From: Lentimicrobiaceae bacterium | GTDB taxonomy: Bacteria; Bacteroidota; Bacteroidia; Bacteroidales; WCHB1-69 | NCBI GenBank assembly: GCA_009787485.1 | Contig: WQWP01000069.1 | Coordinates: 1 to 12,291 of the forward strand | Direction of reading: 5' to 3' | DNA: 12,291 nt | Shown here: positions 1 to 8,033 of the stretch, piece by piece | Position numbering within the stretch: the first letter of the stretch is position 1 | Layout: each line of letters opens with the position of its first letter | Made by a program: the position numbers and the translations under genes | The notes under the pieces: generated by a model | The model's database searches: none | Told to the model about the DNA's origin: nothing | The model's input: only the letters and a program-made list of their open reading frames with translations

Positions 1-106
1 TGAAGATGTATTCGGAAATGAACATAACAGTGGTTAAGCGATTGGTTATTGTGCGGTAGTTTTGCACGCGGATGACGCGGATTAAAAGGATGAACGCAGA
101 TTTTAT
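1..106. other. Left-edge region without an identified gene
   Basis: No gene can be supported here. A plus-strand reading frame from base 2 is open for eleven codons and ends in TAA at 35-37, so it could be the tail of a gene that converges on the polysaccharide ligase. A minus-strand ATG at 23-25 opens a frame that leaves the window after about eight codons. Neither is long enough to judge. Positions 64-101 hold a degenerate tandem repeat, listed separately. I see no hairpin terminator for the minus-strand operon that ends at 107. Confidence 0.4.
64..101. repeat. Degenerate 9-10 bp tandem repeat (ACGCGGAT type)
   Basis: Four adjacent units can be read: gcacgcggat (64-73), gacgcggat (74-82), taaaaggat (83-91) and gaacgcagat (92-101). 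They share a (A)CGCGGAT-like core that decays to the right. The array lies just past the stop of the ligase gene, in non-coding DNA. From memory, similar ACGCGGAT/ACACGGAT strings recur between genes in many environmental bacterial genomes; that recollection is not checked here. No function is assigned. Confidence 0.55.
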
Positions 107-1537
107 TTAGTAGAGTCTGCGTTCTTCCTTATTCCAAACATCCCCTATCACAATAACTGCCACCGCCGCCCAAAAAGGCAGAGAAAGTTTATCGGTATCC
201 AAAAAGTTGTTCATCAATCCGTGCACGTAATAAGAAATGAGGGCTAACGTAGCTGCAAGAGAGAGAATTTTCAACTCCTTTCGTTGTGCGGAAAGATAAG
301 TTCTGATTCCGGTGTAAAGCACAGCAATCATTACTGCCAATACGGTGGCCAAGCCGATGAAACCGGTTTCGGCAGTAGGCCCGATAAATTCGCTGTGGGC
401 ATTCCCGCCGTCGCCGAAATTGGTGGTGATAATAGTTCTATACTCCGGCTTTTGGTAGGAAGCGTACAGGAATTGGTATGTTCCGGGCCCCCATCCCATC
501 CACGGGCGCTCCTCAATCATACCAAAAGCGGCTCGCCAACGGTTGAGGCGCTCTACATTAGACGCATCGGTAGATATATTACTGATAGAGCGAATGTGTT
601 CCGAAATATCGTTAGAGGAATCTTGCGAGTTGCGCTGCATCCGATATAAAATTTCATCTGAAAAACTGAAGAAAATAAAGGCAAGCAACCCGATGCCCAT
701 AATTACCCAACTCATTCTAATTCTGAGTTTTAAAATAACGAATACGCCTATTACTATTATCAAACTTAACCAGGCGGCTCTGCACATTGAGAAATAAAGT
801 CCAACGAAAAGCAGGCATAAAAATATAAGAGAGATCAGTTTGGTATAGCCGGGTCTGTTGGGCAAAAAGAGAAATCCTATTTGCACAGGAATTAACAGTG
901 CAATAGCGGCGCCATAGGCCGTATGGTCGTTGTAATACGGATGCATAATCCAGTGGGCGCCTCTTTCCGGAAATCCGGCAAGCGCCAGCTTAACGGTCGC
1001 AATGCAGATCACAATCGCTAAACCTGCCATGTAGCAATTCATGAAAGTAACCCATTTGGATAGATCTTTTTTGGCTAACCAAAATAACATAAAATAGCAT
1101 GGCACTATAAACCAAATCTTGGAAAGAAAAAACTTAAACGAAACCAATGGTATTTCGCTGGAAACAGAGGTAATTAAGATCCATCCCAAATAAATTAATA
1201 TGGCAATGGTAACGGGATGCAAGAGCACTTTCTTGTCCATTTTCCAATCTAAAAAAATGCGTATAAAAAATAGCGCAGTAATCATCACCATAATGATTTC
1301 GCTCGGAATAGACAACCCCATATTTATTTTTTCATCTTCAAAAGGCATAGACAAAGGCGTGAGGAAAGCTAGAAAATATATTAACAGGTCTAATTTAAAA
1401 AACAATAGATACAAACCAATGAATGCGACGCTTAGTAGCGGAACAATATCTTGTCCGTAGTATGTAGCCACACAATTAGCCAATATAAAAAGCAATCCAC
1501 ACGATATCCCGATCCATTTTTGAAGATTTTTCATCAT
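107..1537 (-). CDS. O-antigen ligase / polymerase family membrane protein (Wzy_C)
   Basis: A 476-residue inner-membrane protein that probably joins or polymerises lipid-linked polysaccharide repeat units on the periplasmic side. About ten to twelve hydrophobic segments span the protein, with a large polar loop at roughly residues 294-385, as expected for the PF04932 (Wzy_C) fold. The loop ends in PWMGWGPGTY (345-354) and NAHSEF (379-384), followed by ETGFIGL; these match the usual glycine-rich and H-x-E elements of the family. An arginine in MCRAAW (R253) sits at the start of the conserved segment. The first two codons are both ATG (1537 and 1534), so the exact start is uncertain by one residue. 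Its ATG shares one base with the TAA of the upstream Wzz gene (TAATG), which suggests translational coupling. Sequence cannot tell an O-antigen ligase (WaaL-like) from a Wzy polymerase, so no symbol is given. Confidence 0.85.
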   Translation of the reverse strand: MMKNLQKWIGISCGLLFILANCVATYYGQDIVPLLSVAFIGLYLLFFKLDLLIYFLAFLTPLSMPFEDEKINMGLSIPSEIIMVMITALFFIRIFLDWKMDKKVLLHPVTIAILIYLGWILITSVSSEIPLVSFKFFLSKIWFIVPCYFMLFWLAKKDLSKWVTFMNCYMAGLAIVICIATVKLALAGFPERGAHWIMHPYYNDHTAYGAAIALLIPVQIGFLFLPNRPGYTKLISLIFLCLLFVGLYFSMCRAAWLSLIIVIGVFVILKLRIRMSWVIMGIGLLAFIFFSFSDEILYRMQRNSQDSSNDISEHIRSISNISTDASNVERLNRWRAAFGMIEERPWMGWGPGTYQFLYASYQKPEYRTIITTNFGDGGNAHSEFIGPTAETGFIGLATVLAVMIAVLYTGIRTYLSAQRKELKILSLAATLALISYYVHGLMNNFLDTDKLSLPFWAAVAVIVIGDVWNKEERRLY

Positions 1538-2544
1538 TATTCTTCTTTTTTGTGCACAGAAATGTCTGTTTTGATTTTTTCTACGATTAATAGTACAAAA
1601 AATGTTGCCATAAATGCACCTATTGCCGAAAGAAGGGCAATAATTGATTTTTTAGGATATACCTTTTTTTCAATAGGAACTGCTTTTTCCACCACAAATT
1701 TAGTGGGCATTACTCCGTTTGCATTCATTTCTGCATTCCAAAGCAAAGATTTTAACTGTGTTTCGCGGCGAATGAGGTAAATCAATTCTTCCCGCAAAAC
1801 CACACTCACGGGACCCCACTTGGTAAGTTTTTCAATCTCTTTTTGAATACGTTGCGCTCCAGCTATATTACCTTGTCCTAAAGCAGCTGCATATTGTTGT
1901 ATCACACGTTCCACTTGTAAGTCGTAAATAAAAATGCCTTCATTGGCAAGCTTTTGAATAGAATCGTTCACAATAATCATTTTTGCATTAACCTCCATCA
2001 TTTGACTTCGCAGCAGTTCGGCAGCAGCTATTGAACGTTCTCTATCTATCTTATTTTTAAAAGCATCCAACTTATCTACCATGGTATTGGCAATCAGCGC
2101 GGCCTTTTGCGGGTCAATATCGTCAACAGAAATAGAAATACCTCCATACTGCGTTCTTTTTATGTGAATATTATTATCCAATGCTTTATAAAGTTCACTT
2201 TTCCAAAGTTTTCGCGACATATCAATACCGTAATGTTCAATCAAATTAAATTGACGAACAAGCGTATCTTTCAAGTCTCTTGAATTTAGAATTTGAAGCA
2301 GTTGCTCGGTTTCATGCTCTTCTCCATATCTCTTTATATCATTTTTCATATCAAAGTTTTCCACCATTAAAGAGTTATACATCGGTGCAAAAACGATTGC
2401 TGTTGACCTGTACATCGGTTTAATAAACAATGTAACAGCAAACGCCAATATCCCTGATAAAAGCGTGATAATCAATAACAATTTACGCCATTTCCAAGCA
2501 AATTGAATGACGCTGAAGGCGGTTTGGTCGGGTTGGTTGTTCAT
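1537..2544 (-). CDS. Wzz-type polysaccharide chain-length determinant / co-polymerase
   Basis: A 335-residue inner-membrane protein of the Wzz/PCP family, which sets polysaccharide chain length together with a polymerase. The N-terminal helix lies at about residues 21-41 and is followed by a KPMYRSTAIVFAP segment typical of the Wzz N-terminal domain. The middle (about 60-285) is a polar, helix-rich periplasmic domain with coiled-coil character. A proline-containing stretch (AVPIEKKVYPKK) precedes a second membrane helix at about 300-323 and a short cytoplasmic tail. There is no C-terminal kinase domain, so this is a PCP-1-like form rather than a Wzc-type tyrosine kinase. It starts 16 bases after the aspS stop and its own stop overlaps the start of the ligase-family gene. 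The pairing with that gene supports a joint role in O-antigen or exopolysaccharide assembly. Confidence 0.85.
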   Translation of the reverse strand: MNNQPDQTAFSVIQFAWKWRKLLLIITLLSGILAFAVTLFIKPMYRSTAIVFAPMYNSLMVENFDMKNDIKRYGEEHETEQLLQILNSRDLKDTLVRQFNLIEHYGIDMSRKLWKSELYKALDNNIHIKRTQYGGISISVDDIDPQKAALIANTMVDKLDAFKNKIDRERSIAAAELLRSQMMEVNAKMIIVNDSIQKLANEGIFIYDLQVERVIQQYAAALGQGNIAGAQRIQKEIEKLTKWGPVSVVLREELIYLIRRETQLKSLLWNAEMNANGVMPTKFVVEKAVPIEKKVYPKKSIIALLSAIGAFMATFFVLLIVEKIKTDISVHKKEE

Positions 2545-2560
2545 AATATATTTTTAATGA

Positions 2561-4300
2561 TTAATTTTTAATTCCAAGTTCATTCAATTGCGCCTGCGCC
2601 ACTGTTGACGGTGCATCCAGCATCGTATCCCGCCCGGAGTTGTTTTTCGGGAAAGCAATAAAATCTCGAATAGATTCAGAGTCGCACAAAATCGAGCACA
2701 TCCTATCAAACCCAAAGGCTATTCCGCCATGCGGCGGGCAACCATATTGAAATGCGTTTAACAGAAATCCGAATTGATGCTGCGCTTCTTCCTGTGTAAA
2801 TCCCAGCACAGAGAACATTTTTTGCTGCAACTCTTTGTTATAGATACGGATAGAGCCGCCGCCAATCTCCGTTCCGTTAATCACCAGGTCGTAGGCGTTG
2901 GCGTGTACGGCACCCGGATCGGTATCCAACAAAGCAATATGTTCCGGTTTCGGCGAGGTAAACGGGTGGTGTTTAGCATAATAGCGTTGGGTTTCCTCAT
3001 CCCATTCCAACAACGGAAAATCTACAACCCACAACGGTTTGTACTCGCCGGCTTTGCGCAATCCGAGTTGCTTGCCCATTTCCAAACGCAATTCACAGAG
3101 TTGTTTGCGCACTTTTTCTACCTCTCCCGACATGATCAGGATGAGGTCTCCGGCTTCAGCATTACATTTTGCTGCTACTGAGGTTAGATCTTCCGAATTG
3201 TAAAATTTGTCTATTGAAGACTTAAATGTGCCATCAGGCTGGCAAAGTAGATACACCAAACCGCCGGCGCCAATTTGAGGACGTTTCACAAAATCGGTCA
3301 GCGCATCCAACTGTTTGCGTGTGTATTGGGCGCAACCTTTTGCCACAATGCCCACTACCAATTCCGCATTGTTAAAAACGGAAAACTCGCGGTGTTTCAA
3401 TTTATCGTTTAATTCCACAAATGGCATATCGAAACGAATATCCGGTTTGTCGCTGCCATAAAAACGCATCGCCTCTTCAAAAGTCATGCGCGGAATGGTG
3501 CCTATTTCAATGTGCTTAACTTTATTAAAGATGTGCTTAATTAACCCTTCAAACGTTTGCAAAATATCGTCTTGCTCTACGAACGACATTTCACAGTCAA
3601 TTTGCGTAAATTCGGGCTGACGGTCGGCGCGCAAGTCCTCATCTCTAAAGCAGCGCACAATTTGAAAATAGCGGTCGTAGCCCGAGATCATCAACAGCTG
3701 CTTAAACGTTTGCGGCGATTGCGGCAGTGCGTAAAACTCTCCCGTGTTCATGCGCGAAGGCACGATAAAATCGCGCGCACCTTCCGGCGTGGATTTAATC
3801 AAAACGGGGGTCTCTATTTCCAAAAAGCCAATGTTATTCAAATAGTTCCGCACTTCAATCCCAAGATTGTGGCGAAAAATGAGGTTGTTTTTTACCGGAT
3901 TGCGCCGCAAATCCAAATAGCGATATTTCATGCGCAGTTCATCTCCGCCATCCGATTCATCTTCAATGGTAAAAGGCGGTACTTCCGATTTATTCAAAAC
4001 AGCCACCTCATCAACCAAAATCTCAATATCTCCGGTCGGAATATTTTTGTTTTTGCTGTAACGTTCCGCCACCACGCCTTGGGCTTGAATGACCCACTCT
4101 CTCCCAAAATGCTCGGCTGTTTTGCACAATTCGGCATTCAATTCGCTATTAAAAACCAATTGAGTAATCCCATATCGGTCGCGCAAATCAATGAATAACA
4201 TCCCGCCCAACTTTCGGTTTTTCTGTATCCAACCACAAAGGGTAACTTGTTGATTTACATTATTAATTGTTAATTCTCCGCAAGTACAAGTTCTTAACAT
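2561..4300 (-). CDS. aspS: Aspartate--tRNA ligase, bacterial type
   Basis: A class II aminoacyl-tRNA synthetase that charges tRNA-Asp in the cytoplasm; 579 residues from the chosen ATG. The order is an N-terminal OB-fold anticodon-binding domain (GWIQKNRKLGGMLFIDLRDR near residues 22-41), a catalytic core with ETPVLIKSTPEGARDF (163-178) and motif 2 FRDEDLRADRQPEF (from 218), a GAD-type insertion at about 280-400, then motif 3 GIAFGFDRM with its arginine near R533. The C-terminal FPKNNSGRDTMLDAPS stretch fits AspRS rather than AsnRS. The ATG at 4300 is preferred over an in-frame TTG at 4327, because family members begin at about MLRT(C/H)xCGEL and the TTG lies inside a probable -7 promoter box. 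It is the first gene of a minus-strand run with the Wzz and ligase genes. Confidence 0.97.
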   Translation of the reverse strand: MLRTCTCGELTINNVNQQVTLCGWIQKNRKLGGMLFIDLRDRYGITQLVFNSELNAELCKTAEHFGREWVIQAQGVVAERYSKNKNIPTGDIEILVDEVAVLNKSEVPPFTIEDESDGGDELRMKYRYLDLRRNPVKNNLIFRHNLGIEVRNYLNNIGFLEIETPVLIKSTPEGARDFIVPSRMNTGEFYALPQSPQTFKQLLMISGYDRYFQIVRCFRDEDLRADRQPEFTQIDCEMSFVEQDDILQTFEGLIKHIFNKVKHIEIGTIPRMTFEEAMRFYGSDKPDIRFDMPFVELNDKLKHREFSVFNNAELVVGIVAKGCAQYTRKQLDALTDFVKRPQIGAGGLVYLLCQPDGTFKSSIDKFYNSEDLTSVAAKCNAEAGDLILIMSGEVEKVRKQLCELRLEMGKQLGLRKAGEYKPLWVVDFPLLEWDEETQRYYAKHHPFTSPKPEHIALLDTDPGAVHANAYDLVINGTEIGGGSIRIYNKELQQKMFSVLGFTQEEAQHQFGFLLNAFQYGCPPHGGIAFGFDRMCSILCDSESIRDFIAFPKNNSGRDTMLDAPSTVAQAQLNELGIKN

Positions 4301-4324
4301 CGGTAATAATTTATTAGTAAGCGG

Positions 4325-4332
4325 CAAATATC
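4325..4332 (-). promoter_or_regulatory. Candidate -7 box for aspS
   Basis: On the minus strand this reads GATATTTG, a 7-of-8 match to the Bacteroidota -7 element TAnnTTTG. It lies 24 bases before the aspS ATG, which would give a leader of roughly 15-20 bases. No clear TTTG at -33 was found. The rest of the divergent space (about 4333-4506) is AT-rich with no further gene visible. Confidence 0.35.
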
Positions 4333-4435
4333 CATATTTTTTTTATATTGGGTTAGATTCGTGGGATTTTTAACGTTTTATGCGTATCCATACAAAACTT
4401 TGAATGGCACAAGCCTTTCCTTAACCCAATTTTAC

Positions 4436-4443
4436 TATATTCG
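4436..4443 (+). promoter_or_regulatory. Candidate -7 box for the M13 peptidase operon
   Basis: The plus strand reads TATATTCG, a 7-of-8 match to TAnnTTTG, 63 bases before the peptidase ATG. The predicted leader is about 55-60 bases. No good -33 TTTG is present at the usual spacing; the nearest TTTG upstream (4399-4402) is too far away. The call therefore rests on one degenerate box. Confidence 0.3.
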
Positions 4444-4506
4444 CCCTTTGTTTACAAAAGCACACCATGTACCGTGTAACGAATTAATACAAAAACAATT
4501 ACCATA

Positions 4507-6552
4507 ATGAAAAACTATTTTATTTTAGCGTTCGGTGCGCTCATTTTCACCACATTTTCTTGTTCTATGAAAAAAACAGAATTAACTTCAGGCATTGATT
4601 TTGCCAATTTAGACACTACCATGAGTCCTGGGGTGGACTTTTACCGCTATGCTTGCGGCGGCTGGATGGATAGCCATCCGCTAACCGGAGAGTATGCCCG
4701 CTACGGCAGCTTCGACAAATTAGCCGAAGACAACAAAGAGCAATTGAAAGAATTAATTACCTCTATTGCAGAAAAAAAGCATGAGAAAAATTCTGTAAAA
4801 CAAAAAATAGGAGATCTTTATAATTTGGGAATGGATACGGAAACTATTGAAAAACAAGGATCCGAACCTCTTCAAGCGGAATTACAAGCTATTGCTAAGA
4901 TGACCTCCAAAGACCAAATTCCTGCCATGATGGCAGATATGCAGTTAACCGGCAGTTATCCGTTTTTTGGCATTTTCGGAGAAGCCGATCCTGCCAATAG
5001 CAGCATGAATGTGGCATGGATATGGCAAACCGGATTGGGCATCGGAGACAGAGATTATTATTTAGAATCTGCTACTCAGCCCATTCGAGAAGCATATCTT
5101 GAATTAATAGAGAAAATGCTTGCGCTTGCCGGATACGCAGATATGGTGGACATGCCGGGCAAAGAAAAACAATTGGCGCAAGAAGTGCTGAAATTGGAAA
5201 CCGAAATGGCTAAAATCTTCATGACAAAAGAAGACCTTCGCGATCCTTATAAAACTTATAATCCGAAAACCTTAGCCGAATTTCAAGCCTTGCTTCCAAA
5301 TTTTTCTGTTAAAAATTTTCTGACACCTTTACAATTAGAAAATTTGGAAAATGTAAATGTGGGACAGATTGCCTATTTAGAAGGATTAAACAACATTCTT
5401 TACAATACAAATCTGGAAACCATCAAAGCTTATTTGGCATGGAATATAATTGATCATGCTGCTTCTTTTTTAAGTGAAGATTTTGTCAATGAAGATTTTA
5501 ACTTTTATGGAAAAGTGTTATCCGGAAAAGAAGAAAACAGACCGCGCTGGAAACGTGTTGTAGGTATAGTAGATGGATCGCTCGGCGAAGCGGTGGGACA
5601 AATGTATGTGGAAAAATATTTTCCGGCAGAAGCAAAAGAACGTATGTTGCATTTGGTGGACAACCTCCAATTGGCTATGGCAGACAGAATCAATAACCTA
5701 ACATGGATGTCGGACGAAACGAAAGAAAAAGCGATTGATAAACTGAACAGCATGATTATCAAAATTGGCTATCCTGATATATGGAGAGACTATTCCACAT
5801 TGGAAATTGATCCTGCGCTCAGCTATTATGCTAACGTGCAACGTGCCAGCCGTTTTGAAAGCGAATACCAGTTGAGTAAAATCGGAAAGCCGGTTGACCC
5901 CATGATTTGGCTCATGACTCCGCAAACCGTAAACGCTTATTACAATCCGACGACCAACGAAATTTGTTTTCCCGCCGGTATTTTGCAACCTCCGTTTTTT
6001 GATATGAAGGCAGATGATGCGGTGAATTATGGCGCCATTGGCGTAGTAATCGGACACGAAATGACCCACGGATTTGACGATCAAGGAAGAAATTACGATA
6101 AAACCGGAAATTTAAGTAACTGGTGGACAGACGAAGATGCCAAAAATTTTGATGGACGTTCCAAAATCCTGGTAGATCATTACAACCTAATTGAAGTGCT
6201 TCCCGGAACGTTTGCCAACGGCGTTTATACTTTGGGCGAAAACATTGCGGATAACGGCGGTGTAAACATCTCTTACGAAGCCCTTCAAAAAGCAAAACAA
6301 GAGGGAAGAATAAACGGTGTAATGGATGGATTTACTCCTGAGCAACGCTTTTTCATTGCATACGCCAACGTTTGGGCAGGCAATATCCGCGAGGAAGAGA
6401 TGGCGCGCAGAACGAAGGAAGATCCGCACTCGCTTGGCAAATGGCGTGTAAACGGCATACTTCCGCACAGCGAAACATTTATAGAAGCATTTAACATAAA
6501 AGAGGGCGACCCCATGTGGTTAGCGCCCGAAAAGCGTGCAGATATTTGGTAA
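4507..6552 (+). CDS. M13 family zinc metallopeptidase (neprilysin/PepO-like), probable lipoprotein
   Basis: A 681-residue zinc endopeptidase that cleaves short peptides, probably anchored in the outer membrane or periplasm. The N-terminus is a short basic and hydrophobic signal ending in TTFSC (Cys19), a loose lipobox, then a polar linker. The mature start PGVDFYRYACGGWMDSHP is the standard M13 N-terminal motif. The catalytic domain carries NAYYN (from N476), the zinc site HEMTH (H517, E518, H521) and ENIADNGG with the third ligand E578. The chain ends in a tryptophan (IW), as bacterial PepO-type enzymes usually do. Full length for the family with no missing active-site residue. It lies 18 bases upstream of the class-V PLP enzyme on the same strand, so the two are probably co-transcribed, although no functional link between them is obvious. 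PepO is the closest named bacterial relative, but orthology is not established. Confidence 0.95.
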   Translation: MKNYFILAFGALIFTTFSCSMKKTELTSGIDFANLDTTMSPGVDFYRYACGGWMDSHPLTGEYARYGSFDKLAEDNKEQLKELITSIAEKKHEKNSVKQKIGDLYNLGMDTETIEKQGSEPLQAELQAIAKMTSKDQIPAMMADMQLTGSYPFFGIFGEADPANSSMNVAWIWQTGLGIGDRDYYLESATQPIREAYLELIEKMLALAGYADMVDMPGKEKQLAQEVLKLETEMAKIFMTKEDLRDPYKTYNPKTLAEFQALLPNFSVKNFLTPLQLENLENVNVGQIAYLEGLNNILYNTNLETIKAYLAWNIIDHAASFLSEDFVNEDFNFYGKVLSGKEENRPRWKRVVGIVDGSLGEAVGQMYVEKYFPAEAKERMLHLVDNLQLAMADRINNLTWMSDETKEKAIDKLNSMIIKIGYPDIWRDYSTLEIDPALSYYANVQRASRFESEYQLSKIGKPVDPMIWLMTPQTVNAYYNPTTNEICFPAGILQPPFFDMKADDAVNYGAIGVVIGHEMTHGFDDQGRNYDKTGNLSNWWTDEDAKNFDGRSKILVDHYNLIEVLPGTFANGVYTLGENIADNGGVNISYEALQKAKQEGRINGVMDGFTPEQRFFIAYANVWAGNIREEEMARRTKEDPHSLGKWRVNGILPHSETFIEAFNIKEGDPMWLAPEKRADIW

Positions 6553-6570
6553 CCAATAAAATATTGCATT

Positions 6571-7728
6571 ATGATTTATTTAGATAATTCGGCAACAACT
6601 TTTCCGAAGCCCGATTCCATGTATGAATTTATGAGCGGGTTTTACAAAAAACATGGCGTTAATCCGGGAAGAACAGGCTTTGATGCAGCGATTCTAACCG
6701 AAGAGATTGTGCAAAAAACGCGCAAACTGATGACCGAACTTTTTAACGGAGGTCTCGACTTTCATCGCCTCACATTCAGCTACAACGCCAGCGATTCGTT
6801 GAATTTAATCATTCAAGGTTTGGCGGAACCTGAGGCGCACGTCATTACCACCATGTTGGAGCATAATTCGGTGTTGCGCCCTTTGTATTGTTTGCAAGAA
6901 GAAGGGAAACTGCAAGATGTTACTTATTTGCCGTTTGACCAAGCCGGCTATGTAGATCCCGAAGATTTTCGCAAAGCCATTCGTCCGAATACGAAATTTG
7001 TGGTTTGTACGCATTGTTCCAACGTGTTAGGCACCATTCAACCCTTGCACGAAATTGGGAAGATTTGCAAAGAACACGGACTTGTTTTTGTGGTGGACGG
7101 CAGTCAAGGCGCAGGTGCAACGAAGGTAGATATGCAAGCCGATAACATTGACGTATATATTTTTACGGGACATAAATGCTTAATGGGACCCACCGGCATT
7201 GGCGGCGCTTATGTGCGTGAAGGCGTGCACATTAAGCACACGCGCTATGCCGGCACCGGCGTTCGCTCTGCCTACCCGAAACATTTGGAGGAATATCCTT
7301 ACCGTTTGGAATACGGAACCCTTAACTTAGTGGGGGTTGCCGGATTATACGCCGGTGTTTCCTGGGTATTGGAACAAGGCATTGAAAACCTTCACGATCG
7401 TGAGATGCAATTGTGGGAAAAACTCCGCCAGGGCATCCAAACCGTGAAAGGCGTAACCACCTATTGCGCCCATTCTCTGGAGAATAGGAATCCGGTGTTG
7501 CCCTTTAATATCAACGGTTTTGAAGCCGCTGATGTAGGCATGATGCTGGATGTGGATTACGAAATTGCTTGCCGCACCGGTTTGCAATGTGCGCCGAAAG
7601 TACATGAACATCTTGGCACACTGCCTATTCATGGCACCGTGCGTTTTAGTCTGGGGCCTTTCAATACGGAAGCGGATATTGATGCGGCGATAAAGGCGGT
7701 TACGGAAATTGCGGCAATTAAGAACTGA
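6571..7728 (+). CDS. Class-V aminotransferase-fold PLP enzyme, cysteine desulfurase family
   Basis: A 385-residue PLP-dependent enzyme of aminotransferase class V, most like the group annotated as cysteine desulfurase family protein, which would take sulfur (or selenium) from cysteine-type substrates. It opens with MIYLDNSATTFPKPD, the common start of the family. Visible cofactor residues are the stacking His98 (EHNSVLRP), Asp176 (VVDGSQGAG) for the pyridine nitrogen, and Lys202 (TGHKCLMGP) for the Schiff base. Cys340 in RTGLQCAPKVHEH is at the place of the persulfide cysteine. There are no isc or suf genes nearby, so a role as the main Fe-S cluster desulfurase is not supported by context; a specialised sulfur donor is possible. 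It follows the M13 peptidase by 18 bases and is followed by a strong terminator. Confidence 0.88.
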   Translation: MIYLDNSATTFPKPDSMYEFMSGFYKKHGVNPGRTGFDAAILTEEIVQKTRKLMTELFNGGLDFHRLTFSYNASDSLNLIIQGLAEPEAHVITTMLEHNSVLRPLYCLQEEGKLQDVTYLPFDQAGYVDPEDFRKAIRPNTKFVVCTHCSNVLGTIQPLHEIGKICKEHGLVFVVDGSQGAGATKVDMQADNIDVYIFTGHKCLMGPTGIGGAYVREGVHIKHTRYAGTGVRSAYPKHLEEYPYRLEYGTLNLVGVAGLYAGVSWVLEQGIENLHDREMQLWEKLRQGIQTVKGVTTYCAHSLENRNPVLPFNINGFEAADVGMMLDVDYEIACRTGLQCAPKVHEHLGTLPIHGTVRFSLGPFNTEADIDAAIKAVTEIAAIKN

Positions 7729-7747
7729 GAGAAGTTTAAAATCCAAT

Positions 7748-7787
7748 AAAAAAACCGTTCATCCTAATCAAAATGAACGGTTTTTTT
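7748..7787. terminator. Bidirectional intrinsic terminator
   Basis: A perfect 15-bp inverted repeat: left arm 7748-7762, right arm 7773-7787, loop of ten bases. The GC-containing part is CCGTTCAT/ATGAACGG, flanked on one side by seven A and on the other by seven T. It therefore gives a stem plus U-tract on either strand. It lies 19 bases after the stop of the plus-strand PLP enzyme and a few bases past the 3' end of the minus-strand tRNA-Gly, so it probably ends both convergent transcripts. Confidence 0.9.
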
Positions 7788-7790
7788 GTG

Positions 7791-7863
7791 AGCGGAAGAC
7801 GGGGCTCGAACCCGCCACCTAAAGCTTGGAAGGCTTTCGCTCTACCAAATGAGCTACTTCCGC
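7791..7863 (-). tRNA. tRNA-Gly (anticodon TCC)
   Basis: A 73-base tRNA on the minus strand. Acceptor arms GCGGAAG and CTTCCGC pair fully, with discriminator T. The anticodon arm is AAAGC-CTTCCAA-GCTTT, giving TCC, which reads GGA/GGG glycine codons. The T arm has the standard GGTTCGAGCC core. No CCA is encoded. It is the last tRNA of a Thr-Tyr-Gly operon and is directly followed by the bidirectional terminator. Confidence 0.97.
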
Positions 7864-7871
7864 GATAATAA

Positions 7872-7931
7872 TTTAAAATTTAAAATTTAAAATTTAATGG
7901 TTTTGAATTTTAAACCTTAAATTTTAAATTT
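7872..7931 (-). repeat. AT-only tandem repeat forming a long hairpin inside the tRNA operon
   Basis: Between tRNA-Gly and tRNA-Tyr, positions 7872-7897 carry 3.7 copies of the 7-bp unit TTTAAAA, and 7918-7931 carry two copies of the complementary-phase unit TAAATTT. The arms pair as a perfect 15-bp AT helix (7883-7897 with 7917-7931). After one bulged T (7898), a 5-bp GGTTT/AAACC helix (7899-7903 with 7912-7916) closes an 8-base loop. Because the repeat period is 7, the stem can also form in shifted registers. There is no coding potential. It may affect processing of the tRNA precursor or be a small dispersed repeat; neither is shown. Confidence 0.75.
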
Positions 7932-7936
7932 ATTTG

Positions 7937-8018
7937 TGGGAGGAGAAGGATTCGAACCTCCGAAGGCGTCGCCAACAGATTTACAGTCTGCCCCATTTAG
8001 CCACTCTGGAATCCTCCC
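7937..8018 (-). tRNA. tRNA-Tyr (anticodon GTA)
   Basis: An 82-base class II tRNA with a long variable arm (GGCGACGCC region), as expected for bacterial tRNA-Tyr. Acceptor arms GGGAGGA and TCCTCCC pair fully, with discriminator A. The anticodon arm CAGA-CTGTAAA-TCTG gives GTA, reading UAU/UAC. No CCA is encoded. It lies 15 bases downstream of tRNA-Thr. Confidence 0.97.
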
Positions 8019-8033
8019 ATTATGTGTATGTTG

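Noticed and set aside
3557..4198. A 213-codon open frame on the plus strand opposite aspS
   Set aside because: It lies wholly antisense to a well-supported aspS; its translation is rich in His, Arg, Phe and Gln, as antisense shadows often are, and shows no known motif.
4301..4327. In-frame TTG at 4327 as the start of aspS
   Set aside because: It would add nine residues not expected in AspRS and lies within the probable -7 box; the ATG at 4300 fits the family start.
5912..6295. Minus-strand frames of about 85-130 codons opposite the M13 peptidase
   Set aside because: They mirror the zinc-site region of a full-length peptidase gene and have basic, aromatic-rich, motif-free translations.
7864..7936. 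AT repeat block as a CRISPR array or origin iterons
   Set aside because: The units are 7 bp with no spacers, and no cas, dnaA or rep gene is near.
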